DNA from: Heterobilharzia americana
Taxonomy: Eukaryota > Platyhelminthes > Trematoda > Strigeidida > Schistosomatidae
NCBI GenBank assembly: GCA_944470555.2
Contig: OX104130.1
Span: 45,169,491 to 45,233,490, forward strand
Length of the DNA: 64,000 bases
Direction of reading: 5' to 3'
The notes beneath the pieces are model-generated. The model searched no databases. It saw only the letters and a list, made by a program, of their open reading frames with translations, and was not told the DNA's origin. The first letter of the stretch is position 1. Each line of letters begins with the position of its first letter. This document shows positions 51,311 to 62,514 of the stretch, piece after piece. Position numbers and translations under genes: made by a program.

Positions 51311-53930
51311 TTATTTGTGCCTTGGATTCAGAGTAGAACATAGGGCTTCAGAAGCATGTCTCCATTCCACCCTCTTCTTTGCAATCTTTTGAACCTGGCT
51401 CCACGACTGTCCAGCAGCTCTCATTTCTTCCTCACACGATCTACTCCATGTCACCCTCGTCTCGGATGCCAAACTCATCGTTTCCCATCTGGTTTCCACT
51501 CGAGTGCCTAACTTGGGGCCTGATGTCCCCAAACCGTCTTTTCAGTGCGTACCCAATCCATCTCCGCTTCCTTCTGCATATTTTTTGAGCGGTAGGTTCT
51601 TGGTTGGTGCCTTGCCACTGTAAGTTCCTTGTGGCTTATTCTTTTTGGCCATCTGATTTTCAGTAACGAGACAGCGTAGGCAGTTGTTGATGAATGTCTG
51701 CAGTTTGTTGGAAGTGCCTTTCGTGACGCGCCAAGTCTCTGGACCATATCGAAGCAACAACTTGACGTCGGTGTGGAAAATCCGGATCTTGTACGTGATG
51801 CTGTGTGCAGAAGATCTCCACACTGATTTCAGGTTAGTGAATACCAGTCTTGCAGTGTTTCCGATCCTGGCTGGTTTTGACGTCCTCATCTGTGCTGCCT
51901 ATAGTTGAAATGGTGCTGCCTAGAAAGGTGAAAGAGGTTACTTCCTTCAAGTTTCTCTCATTGATGGTGATTGGAGCTTGTTATTGTTGGTGTTGGCGTT
52001 GGTTGGGTATCTTCATCATCTGTCTTCTCAACGTTAACTTGAGCTCCCATCTTACTTCCTTGCCTCTTCTGTCAACTTGTTGAACTTTGCCTGAAGATCT
52101 TCAAGTTTGTGTGACATTAGACACAAGCCATCGGCGAAATCCAAATCTTCTAGGTCCTTTTCCTTGGTCCAGCCTATCCCCCTCTCCTCACTGCTCATAG
52201 TTTGTCGCATAAGGCAGTCCACTACAACCAAGAATATCATGGGTGATATGAAGCAGCCTTGTTTTAATTCTGTCTGCAATTCAAAGGTATCACTGAGCTT
52301 CTCATTGTGAATCACCTGGCATGTGACGTCTTCATATAGCTGTTGAATGAAGTTCATAAAGATCTGTGACACTACGTAGTGGTGAAGCAGTTGCAAAATT
52401 ACTTCTCGGTCGACGTTGTCAAAGGCCTTTTCAAAGTCGGTGAAGTTGAGGTAGAGTTGAGTTGACTGCCATCACATATTCTGTTCTATGGTGATGTGTA
52501 GCCTAGCGTTGCGATTTGATCCGCACATGATTTGTACTTGCTGATTCCAGCCTATTCCGGTCGTAATTTTGAATGCAGAGCATCCATTCAACCTCTCCAG
52601 GATGATGCGGCCTAATATTTTCATTGGGGTGGACAACAGCATGATTCCTTGCCAGTTCTTGCAAACACTTAAGTCTCCCTTCTTCGAGGTGTTTGGCAAG
52701 GTTGACCTTCTTCCAATCAGTCGACAGGTACCTTTCCTTCCTTCCTCACAAATCTTCTAAAGTGGTGGTGTGAGCATATCCGCTGTTGTCTCTGCGTCTG
52801 TTCTCAGTGCTTCTGGTGGGATTCCACATGGTCCTGCCGCTTTACAGCATTTCAGTAGCCTTATGGCATTCAGGACTTCACTTGTGCTTTTGTCGGAGGG
52901 TTGTGTTCACTGGTGCTGGTTCTGTGGCAGAGCTGCTGGTGATATGTCTGGACGAGTTGCAGATGGTGATGGTGGTCGATTCAAGAGTTTTCTGAAGTGG
53001 TCAGTCCATCGTTTCCCTTGTTTCTCTTCTCTGGTAATTAGATTTCCTTCATCATACTTTACTGGTTTCATCTGCACTGTGTTGATCTCTCCTCAGATAG
53101 TAAGTAACCTAGTTATTTGATACAATGTTGTCAGTTCTCTGTCTCTCTGACCTGAAGCCAGCTCTGCTTCACTTGCCAGTGTGTTGTAGAAGTGTCTTTT
53201 GTCTTTGCGCGCACTCTTCTTCACTTCTTCGTCCAGTGAAGTGTTGTATAGGTTGTATTCAGTTCCTGTTTTCGTTGTTCATCCCTGCAATGCACTGGTC
53301 CACCTTCTGCTTTACCAGCTTCCTCTCTCTGCTCCATCAGCCTTCCATGTGTCCATCGAGATCCATTCCTTATGTTCTTTCTTCTTCCTTCCTAATACGG
53401 TTATGCATGTTTCTTTTCATATAGCTTTCGAAGAGTTCCAGTGTTCATCCACAAAGGTTTCCTCAGGGATGCTCCTCGATACCTCCCATTTTGTTCTGAT
53501 GGCTGGCTGTCCTGAAGATGTCCTTTGAAGTTTCGTCCTTCGATTTCTCTTTTGGGTGTTGAATTTGAACTGTGGTCTATCAGCAACTGTTCACCTGCTT
53601 TCACAGATTAGTAGCACTTCAATACTATACCTTCTTATCTCCTTTGCAATCTGGACAGCCTCGTTAGGTTCAGATATAGTTCGGACATTCCATGTCCTCA
53701 CGTTTACTTTCGATTTCATCGAGAGAAGACCCGAAGGCTTCCACTAACCGGCATCATTTCGTCTCTCAGATTCCCGCGAGGAGTAAGTTTGTTTTTATTT
53801 TTTTATATTTTGTTTGTGCTTTGAAGGTTCTTTGGCGGTTGATTGGTTTTACGGGATAGGATTGCTAGCCCTACGCCCACTCTTCCCTCTTTATCTGGGC
53901 TTAGAACTGGTTAGTAACTAGTTAACCAGG
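51309..53930 (-). mobile_element. RTE-type non-LTR retrotransposon, dead copy C with internal deletion
   Basis: The minus-strand copy starts with the same CCTGGTTAACTAGTT terminus (complement of 53916-53930) and ends with the GAAGCCCTATGTTC-type 3' terminus (complement of about 51330-51345). After the leader and the first few endonuclease codons (complement of about 53600-53700), the sequence jumps to a region well downstream. Most of the endonuclease domain (equivalent to about 16770-17480 in copy A) is therefore missing. The reverse transcriptase and C-terminal region are present but frameshifted. It is clearly more diverged from A and B than they are from each other, so an older insertion. 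Confidence 0.85.
52052..52460 (-). pseudogene. Reverse transcriptase core remnant of RTE copy C
   Basis: The minus-strand frame 52052-52396 (114 codons) reads from the palm region. The upstream DFEKAFDNVDRE block lies in the adjoining frame (complement of about 52405-52440). The 'KQGC' block is complementary to about 52255-52268. The catalytic box reads F-A-D-G at about 52125-52137, so the second catalytic aspartate is lost. The frame is otherwise the cleanest reverse-transcriptase piece in the window. Confidence 0.75.
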
Positions 53931-54105
53931 CGAGGTTATGTATATATATACACGCTCTACTGCAGTAACTGTAATTCCAGGAAGAAAAGTGTATGCTGTA
54001 AATAACTAGAAAAACAGACAAATACAAACCTGTTGTTATTTCATTTTGTCAGCCTAATGGTGCCTCTAAACTGGCATCTCTCATGCCAAACAGTTTACAT
54101 GAGAA

Positions 54106-54133
54106 TATTTATTTATTTATTTTATTTATTTAT
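54106..54133. repeat. (TTTA)n microsatellite
   Basis: Six to seven TTTA units with one slip. No link to an element end was seen. Confidence 0.85.
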
Positions 54134-54214
54134 GTGGAACCTTGACTGCAGTAAATGGTTTAAGATTTCTGGATGGTCATATTAACAGGGAGAATCTGAA
54201 CAAACAATTCATAC

Positions 54215-54310
54215 TGAAGTTAGTGCTGATGATGTCGTCTAGAAAGGAGATGAAAGCTTTACGATTAAACAGGCCAGCTCAGAGAACACTATACAGCCAA
54301 GGACAAACAA
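54215..54310 (+). repeat. Unclassified dispersed repeat, copy 2
   Basis: Same orientation and frame as 25655-25812. Shared blocks are CTGAAGTT, GTCTAGAAAG, ATGAAAGCTT, ACGATTaAAC and CCAGCT. It lies within a 61-codon frame (54142-54327). Confidence 0.5.
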
Positions 54311-57300
54311 TTAAATCTAAGGGTTAAACTTACCTAGTGACTTTAAAGGCAACATATTTGCATCAGTACTATGCAACAGATTTCTCTAGCATTTCATTTG
54401 AGGTGACTTCATCTGATAGAAGACAATTTACGGTGACTATACTTTCCTGCTTACGTTGAATAATTCAAAGTGAATTTTATATCAAACCCATCCACAAAGG
54501 ACTACAGTTCTAGTGTTTATTTCTTTACACTACAACAACTTTTTGTTGTGGCATAAATCTACATTTCAGTGAACGGTAGCGCTTGAAGAGTGGGAGATGC
54601 TTGAATTTAAATATTCACCTGTGTAACATGACTATGTGGAGACTTACTGGTTCCCGTAATCGTTGGAGTTCATTTGGGTCAATGAAGCTATACACATAAG
54701 AATTTCTGGTAAAACAGACGTTTATCTGAATAAAAACAGAAATATGCAAACGGATCTCCCATATCGACTATTAGTAGCGCAAAGAACGAATATTGCGCGA
54801 CTTTGATGCCACTTATGGGTGAAAAATTAGTGAAAATGATCTAAATCCGTAAAGCTTGTGTATGTATTTGAAAGTGATATTTTCCTGTTTGTTTCACAGC
54901 TTGTAGACACTTTTGATGTTATGATAGAGTTTAATGTCCTCTTTTCTGTACCTTTAAAGACTGCTTGAATGTTCTGGATTTCTCGACAATTATCAATTTT
55001 GTGATGTCTGTAAACCGCCTTCTGGTACGTTAAATTTTTGATATGAAAACAAATTATCTGTTTGTTATTTATTTATTTAGAATGCACAGGCTGACACGCA
55101 AAACAATGAAAACGAATGGTCAACAGCCAGAACTACAAATCTTTTCCCACAAATGCTAGGTCCTATTATGAGACTTAGAACACCATATGGTATCAGGTTT
55201 TGTAAGCTCCTATAAACTCCCATTATAGCGTAACGCACTGAGAAATGGTGACCTATTGAACCTATATTGTATTAAAGATCGTGTCTTGTTATATTAATGT
55301 GTTCAATCATCTGGCTCGAAAATAACTTTTCACGGTCGAAATCCTAAACAGTTTGACCTACAATATGTCTTGTTACCTTATGAAATGAATTTTATTCAGT
55401 CTTAAAAAAAATTTCTCTTAATTGTTAACCTAACTCGCGACTAATTTTAATCTTAGATATGATTATGACCATAGGAATTGGCTCAATTTTAGGACCATCA
55501 GCGTCTACCTGTTTTGAAAAATGAATAACTGCTACAAGAATTACTCCATTTTTTTAATTACGGAAGCATTTACCGAACACAAAATCATACTCAAAAATTT
55601 GTCCCAATATCCCACACCAACAAATCAAGACTATTCCAGTTTACTCAATATACAGTAAGACATTAACCTATGAAGAATATATAACGTGCAGCAGTTAATT
55701 TAGACGTTTTCATTTCACCACAAATCATCCATGATTTTGTCGAATGGAAGAGTAAAATATTTGCGATACAATGTAATATGTTATTTTATTTCAGTAAAAC
55801 GCATACATTGCACTTTATAGGTAGGTGCTATTTATAATGAAGATATGGTTACTTCTGAATACACTTTGTTAAGAAATCCTTTATCTGAACTTGGTGTATT
55901 TTTGAGTTTGAATCCTGCATATCCTAACCAAACAACGCGTACCAAAGAAATGCATTGTGAATCAAATATAAATATCCATATTCAGATGGTGAGGAACCAT
56001 TTTGGGCAGTAAAAATCGAGTTGATAAGGAAAGAAAAATCGAAGGTTTATGTTTATGGACATTTTGAACATCATACTACGTTTATCTAGTATAAGAAGAT
56101 AGTATAATTCCATTTAAGGAAATAAAATAAGGGTTCAATTGTTCTGTGTTTAATGAAGAAGTCTCAAGCATAAAATATAAACAGATCTTAAGCTACGGGA
56201 AAAGTCCTGTATCCAGTCATCTTCCCAAAATTCCCGGGGAAAAAATCAGACATGCGACACTAAGTTTTATGATCTTCCTGAATTCCACAATGAAGTAGAA
56301 TGAAGTCTGAAACCGTGGAGACTTCCCGTAGGAGTCAAAGAAGCTATATGCTGCTTTGTATTCTTCATAAGCTGTCTGGATGTCATGAACTTATGCCGAA
56401 ATATCAACAAGTCAAAAGTCCGAAATTGTTTGAAAAAGGATGACATTTTAAATTTGTGTTGATTTGCTACATTCGGATGGTCTATATTAGAACATACTAT
56501 AAAACTTGTGTAGTTGATTTTATAACTGAAATCAATATTAGTAGGCTGAAATATAAAAGGGAAATCCTTTTTATAACTTGTCACGCGGAACCATTTACTG
56601 TAACAAACAAGTAAAATTATGAAATCTTCAAAACAAACAGCTATGGAAGCTGGATATAGTAGTATGCATCTTCTAGTATTGCATCAAAAAAGGTAATACA
56701 AGCTTTGCTTATCCCCTCTCTGTTACCATAGTTACATTCATAATTAAATACTCTTATTTCCCCTTTCGCCTTTACCATGAATAACAAATGTCTTGCAGCA
56801 TAATACAGATATTAAAGAAGAATGTATTGACCCATTCATATATATATATATGCACTTCCTCACACTTGCATGATATAGGTTACTCATGAAATTACGTGTA
56901 ATTTTACAACTGACGTTTTCGGGAAATTTACTAGCTTTAAGACGTGGGAAGTAAAACAGGCAGGAACCCAGGTCCTCAGTTTTTTAATTTACTGTCAGTC
57001 ACGCGTATTTCACTAGGCTAAATATTTTTAATGACCTGTCTTCTCTTGTTTACCGATGGGTGAAATTCTGTGAAGTTGTATTTACCTGCCGTTTCTTTTT
57101 CTTCTAGAATGAATGAAATGAAATATGGTTGGTATCTAGCAATAAATAATACAATCCAAGAAGAGATTCACTAATGTTGTTTTGTTCTTTAAGGAAACTT
57201 ATCTCTAAATTATAACCTTAAAGGCAGAGTTAAATTTTTTTTTCTGTTTGAGTTAGGAACACCTACGTTTGAATGAAGCCACATGACAATATTCATCTAG

Positions 57301-58815
57301 ATATTTTGGAAGAATCATCTCATTTCGCTGAACATTCGAATATGACAATGACAGTTGGAATCATGAAAAAACTGAGTTTTATAGTCGCCTGTCAAATGAA
57401 GACATTTTAGCTGCCATAAACATTTATATTTCTTAAGATGCTGATAAAATGATGAATAGCGAAAAAAAGGTTAATTCAAAATAGGCTAGTTCAAAACTGT
57501 TATCTTACAAGACATATATTTTTGGGATTTGAGCAAATAATGTATTTGTCTGGTAATGATAAGCTTATCTATCAGTCAAAACTTTGCACACCAACACCGT
57601 TTAGCTACTTCTAGTCTCGCTACAACGTAGGTCTTATAAATACAAGAGGCAGCGGATAGTAAACTTGACTTCAAACATAATAATTTTCCAGAGACCGCAA
57701 AATTAAGAAGTCACTTTGACTCTGCTCTTTTTACATTTTTTTGATGTGACTAAATAATATCTTGGATCCAGATTTGTTGCAAGCAGAGCAACTTTTTGAC
57801 ATCTAGTGTGTTAGTATTCTTCATTGGGATAAATGCGTTACTTTGTCCAGTTACTCAACATTTCATTCGTGAAGTACGTTATGTGAGATATTTTCCTTGA
57901 CACTGTAAACTTCACACAAGTAACTGACCAAACTTAATCCTGCATAAAACTTCAACAAAGGTAGTTATAGTATAAACAGCAGTGCTTGAAGTAGACCTCA
58001 CTTTTTCTTAGCTTATACAGAAGAAAATATGAATAATAATCAGGGAATTAATACTGCAATAGCTTCATTAGTTTGGCATTTACTTAATCCTTGGTATATG
58101 AGAATATTTAAACAGTTAAGTTACTATGAATAAAAACAAGGCTAGTTATACTGTAGCTTATTATTGCAGACTAATTCAGTTTGTCTATTAAAACTGTTTT
58201 GTCCCTTTCAAGAGTTTATATAAATGCTTCTCCTGCACAAGTTGGAAAAAGCTTTGATGAACAGCTACTACGCCTTTGAGATTTCTATTATTTGTGTGAA
58301 TAATAAATCAGATAAGTTGGCTTTTTAAATCTGTTAAAATAAATACGCATTCCTTTCGCTTAGATTGATGTAAAGTTTTGAACTTGTTAAAAACGAGTTT
58401 CAAACACATATGAGAATAGTTGCATGGCTTTCATCAACTGCAACATTAAAATTTAACTTTAAAACTGTCAACTCAAAACTGATAAGCTGTTAAATACTGA
58501 ATCTGTTTCCGTCTTGATTACCAGGTATTTAGACTTGGGATAGCTACTAATTTAGGTGATACCAATAGAAACTATTACGTTAGTGAATCTACAGTTGATG
58601 AGATCATTACTATGAGAGAGGGCTTGTATGTATGCTGTAGAAAAGCTTATTTTTCTACTGCATGTTGCATAGAAGTGACTTCAAGTATTTCCTCTTCTGC
58701 ATTTCTATTATGTAGCGACTACTGATATTTTAATACAAGTTAGACAGAACAAATAGCATTTTGAAACAGTACACGAATCGGTTACCAGTGATTAACCGAC
58801 GCAGCCATTCGGCCT
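54311..58815. other. No supported gene; one weak exon candidate
   Basis: AT-rich. A possible exon at 58525-58625 (plus) lies between an ATTACCAG acceptor and a GTATGT donor. It holds 33 codons plus 2 bases, open in one frame, but its outgoing phase does not fit the candidate exon at 59247, so I do not list it as a gene. The 105-codon minus-strand frame at 56267-56584 has no supporting signals. Confidence 0.35.
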
Positions 58816-58832
58816 TTAGTGCTTAGCACTAA
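58816..58832. other. 17-base near-perfect palindrome
   Basis: TTAGTGCT and AGCACTAA flank a single T, forming perfect 8-bp arms. It lies 49 bases upstream of the CRE-like palindrome at 58879. Confidence 0.8.
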
Positions 58833-58880
58833 TCTAAGTCTATGAGTCACATTTGCAATGCAGCCGCTAAAAACGTGATG

Positions 58881-58888
58881 TGACGTCA
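58881..58888. promoter_or_regulatory. CRE-like site TGACGTCA
   Basis: An exact match to the cAMP-response element bound by CREB/ATF-type bZIP proteins, inside a 12-base palindrome (58879-58890). An 8-base match can occur by chance. There is no gene start nearby that I can support. Confidence 0.3.
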
Positions 58889-59246
58889 CAGTCCATTTTA
58901 TTTTGATGTTAGATGTTAGGACTCGATTAGTAAGATCCATTGCTTGAGCTAAATATCAAGCTTCTTGGCACTGATCAGCACAATATCTGACTTTAATGAT
59001 TTCTAACGATTGGCTCTGGAAATCTAACAAGATAGAGCAGTTCCAGGAACGACCAATTAGCTCACAAATTTAAACGAGTAAACGACCTCGTTTCAAGCAA
59101 ATATGAGGATATGACTGACAAAAAGATGATCTTTTCATCAAGGGTTGCTCAGTAGTTTCAACTATGTTTAACATGTACATCATAAATAGCATAAACTACT
59201 ACAAATATTCGCGTAAAAAAGCCTGGAAATCAAATTTTTTACACAG

Positions 59247-59546
59247 TATTTTCATGATAACCCTGGTTTATTGATACCCTCACTTACTCATTCAAAGTGG
59301 TATGTATTCGAACAGCAGACACTCAAATACCTAAAGTGTCTTCAACAACTGACTACCACCATTTATCCATGGAAGGAGCAAATCAAGCATGAAATTGTAC
59401 AGCCTGTAGAAAGCCCGTTCTATTCAAGCCAAGCTCAGAATACTATGCTACATAGATGTCTGAAGGAGAGTGAAAATAAATCAACAACTCAACTTTTTAA
59501 CATCTGGTCAACTCTGGTCACCCTACTTTACCATAATCTTGCTTGA
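59247..59546 (+). CDS. Candidate terminal exon, function unknown
   Basis: A pyrimidine-rich acceptor (AAATTTTTTACACAG ending at 59246) opens 99 codons in phase 0, ending at TGA (59544-59546). Base composition is clearly richer in G and C than the flanking DNA, and codon use is balanced (CAG, AAG, GAA, CTG frequent). The predicted peptide looks helical and amphipathic, with aromatic residues spaced through it (a YPWKEQIK stretch near residue 45). It resembles no family I know. An AATAAA occurs about 545 bases downstream (60093-60098). Of all open frames in the window this one looks most like host coding sequence, but an unlisted repeat is possible. Confidence 0.38.
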   Translation, partial: YFHDNPGLLIPSLTHSKWYVFEQQTLKYLKCLQQLTTTIYPWKEQIKHEIVQPVESPFYSSQAQNTMLHRCLKESENKSTTQLFNIWSTLVTLLYHNLA

Positions 59547-61010
59547 ACACCATTTATAAAATGCATACTCGCTACTGGAAACTTTTGCAGTCGATCACTT
59601 TGAGCCTAATTTTTGTTTTCAAGAGATGTAGTTCAGTTTTTGTTTTCACTCTGAACACAAATTTTGTGTAACTTCTTTTATTTAATATATCAGTATCATT
59701 CTTTTTATCCCCTTTAACTTGTTGGTAATCGTTAATTTCATCATGAAAGCCCCATTATTCCTGTTTGTTGCATCACTTTCCAGATTATTGTTTAGCAGTC
59801 TCATCTTAATTCTAGAACCAATTTTCTAACATATAATAGAGGAAACCTTGTCTTCTCTTTTCACTGGTGACTTTGTAATTCTGGAAACAATTTTGTCGAC
59901 TTTATGTTTACCCACTAGCCATGTAGAAAAAAATTTTCTCGTTGTTACCACAAATTCTTATGTATAGTTCCTGAAAATATTTCATCGAAACGAAACTTTT
60001 CTTTTCTGCGTTTGCTTTTTCTTGAAAAGCTTTTTGCCTGAAAACTTACTTTTTCAGAGTATGCAGCGCGAGTATTCAGTCATACAAACGTGAATAAAAT
60101 ACTTGCTTCTCTGCTGACTTTCAATTCACACTCTTCTTTTCTAACTAATCTTCGGCTGTCTAACGCTCCGCAGCATACATGCCTACTGCTCTACTCGTCG
60201 TTATCAATTTTTTATTATTGCTTTCAGTATCACAGCGTTTATCTTAGTAATTTTATCCCCTTGAAATACTTTGTTTTGACAAGTATTATTTAAAACTTAT
60301 TCTTTCAAAACTTGGAGGTAATATGAAATGATAACAAGAAAGTCTATTTCAAAACTATTATACTGAACACTTCATCTTAACACAGAAATTTTTGCTGAGT
60401 AATGAAAAATATAATAGACACTCAAAAAAATTCAGAACTTTGCTTTCTTATAAATTGTTTTTTCCTCAGTACACTGAAAATATTCAATCTACCTAAGAAC
60501 AGTCTAAAAGATAAGCCTTTTTTGATAATAAAAGTAATGATAACGACGGTTTTCCAGGGATGAAACGAATAGGTTTTATCAAAGTGTAATATCTAAATTC
60601 AACACAAATTTCACTTCAAACGAACCATCCCATGCCCAGTAATTTATTATCATACCTGAAAGCAGACCACATTCAAGGACTACGTTGTTTATTTTCAGGT
60701 AGCGTTTCGAATCTGTTTCAAGTTTGAGATCATATCGGTTACAGGTTTGAACGGGAAGTGAGTGAAATTCAACCGAATGCCACTCAACATTATGGAAAGT
60801 GTAGGCGAGGAAACCTAATTATACATATTTAATAATACCAATACTTACTACGAAAATTTGCTCACAATTCAAACATATTTCACACAACATGTATACGGAT
60901 ATATGGAAGACAGCTACTAAGGAGATAGCAAGGTTGGTATTTCAAATTATCTAGGTCACGATTTGCTTGAATTGTATCCTGCAGTGTAATTCACTTCAAA
61001 TAAATCCACC
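59547..61010. other. Possible 3' UTR, then AT-rich spacer
   Basis: If the exon at 59247-59546 is real, 59547 to about 60115 would be its 3' UTR, with an AATAAA at 60093. The remainder up to RTE copy D shows nothing recognisable. Confidence 0.3.
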
Positions 61011-62490
61011 TGGTTAACTAGTTCACTAATTACTAACTAGTCCTAAGCCCAGATAAAGAAGGAAGGGTGGGCGTAGGGACACCAACTCTACCTCGTAAAA
61101 CCAATTCAATCGCCAGAGAAACTTCAATACAAAAAGAAATTATAAAAAATATATACAAACTTATTCCTTGCTCAAATCGAGGAGACAAAATGAATCCGAT
61201 TGATGAAAGCCTTCGGGAAGCCGATTGGCCGATATATCTCCTCTCTCTCGATGAAAGCGAAAGTAAACATGGGAACACGGAATGTTCACACCATGTACGA
61301 ACCTAACAAGGCTCATCAAATTGCTAAAGAGATGACAAGATATGACATGGAAGTGCTTGGAATATGCGAAAGTAAGTGGAATGGAAGTGGACATTCCAAA
61401 CTGTTAACCAGAGAGTCAGTAACCTACTGCGATATCGTCAACCAGATGGCAACCACGAGGACAACGAGTTTCGGAGTGGCCATCATCACATGCCCAACAG
61501 CACCGAAGGCTCTCCTTCATGCAGTGGGAACCAATCTCCTCCACCAGGATCAGAATAATGACGGCTAGGTGGATTCAACTCAAAAGGAAGGAAAGTCACA
61601 TTCATGCAGTGCTACGCTATACACCTACAAATAATGTGGATAGAGAGCGGAAGGCGGAATCCTACAGCCAACTGCAATCAATACTGGAAAAGACCCAAGC
61701 CCAGTTGGAGACATCAAAATTCCGATGGGAAGGCTGACATGAATGCCAAACTGGGAGTGGACAACACAGGAAGAGAAGTCATTGTGGGTCGGGAAGCACT
61801 CGGTGAAATGATGAAGGAGAATGGAGAACTGTTTGCAGAATTCTGATCATTCAGCGACTTGGTGATTGGAGTCAGGCAGTGTGTACAAACACAAGGATGA
61901 TCACAAGACAGTGACATGGATCCCACCATTCGCCATATGGATACACTGCACTAAAATTCAGATTGACTTCATCTCAATGTGAAGAAAGTGGAGACACAGT
62001 CAGCCTACTGCAGACAAGATGGGATGAAGAAGGGTAGCAGATGTGTGTTCACACCAATCACCGGCTTGTGTCAGGAGCCTATCTTCAAACTGAAGTTGAA
62101 AGCCATGAAAGGAGCGCGGTGATGATCGATGAAGGTTGAAGTTCAACAGCTAGAGCAGAAACTGAACTGAGGTATGAAACTACGTAGGACATCTTCAGTT
62201 CAGTTTTCAGGAAAAAGTCGGAGCCGTTGAGCAACATCTATGAAGGATCCAGAGCATAAGAACCTTGGAAGTTTCTGAAAGAGATGTGGATGAAAACTTG
62301 CCTAACCGTATTAGGAAGGAAGAAATAGCAGGACGGAGGACGGATCTTGACTGACACATTGAAGCTGATAGAGCAGGGAGAGAAGGATGATGAAGCAGCA
62401 GATGAAACAGTGAAGTTCAGGGATGTACAACAAACAGTAGAACTGAGTACAACGTATGAAACACTGCACTGGACAAAGAACTGAAGAAGA
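61011..62490 (+). mobile_element. RTE-type non-LTR retrotransposon, copy D truncated at the 3' end
   Basis: It starts with the GGTTAACTAGTTC terminus and runs through the leader and the endonuclease region into the linker equivalent to 18080 in copy A. It then stops abruptly at a GT/AC repeat. The reverse transcriptase and tail are absent. Loss of the 3' half is not the usual 5'-truncation outcome of target-primed insertion, so a later deletion or rearrangement is likely. D keeps sequence that A and B have lost, including nine codons after the endonuclease glutamate (about 61386-61412), and so is closer to an intact progenitor there. Frameshifts remain. Confidence 0.85.
61200..61846 (+). pseudogene. 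AP-endonuclease domain remnant of RTE copy D
   Basis: Frame 61200-61568 (122 codons) includes an R-N-V-H-T-M block near residue 26 and an intact C-E-S-K-W block with the catalytic Glu near residue 60. It ends at a TAG at 61566-61568 where A and B read an AAG codon. The YTPTN block continues in the frame 61519-61737 and the NAKLGVDN block in 61604-61846. It is the most complete endonuclease remnant here, but needs at least two frame changes and so is not functional. Confidence 0.75.
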
Positions 62491-62514
62491 GTGTGCGTGT
62501 GTGTATACACACAC
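62491..62514. repeat. (GT)n/(AC)n palindromic microsatellite
   Basis: A GT run turns into an AC run through GTATAC, giving a hairpin-forming palindrome (GTGTGTATACACAC at 62499-62512). It marks the exact breakpoint of RTE copy D. Confidence 0.85.

Noticed and set aside
54225..54262. CTGATGATG...GAAAG string resembling a hammerhead core
   Set aside because: No stem II can be formed between the two motifs, and the other copy of this repeat lacks the core.
54580..54810. Exon-like string in one plus-strand frame
   Set aside because: Interrupted by three stops, and no consistent acceptor/donor pair was found.
58213..58278. Short exon-like segment after a CCCTTTCAAG acceptor
   Set aside because: Only 21 codons before a stop and no donor. 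The nearby AATAAA is too close to be informative.
58525..58625. 101-base segment between ATTACCAG and GTATGT
   Set aside because: Splice sites look fair, but the outgoing phase does not match the next candidate exon and the peptide is unrecognised.
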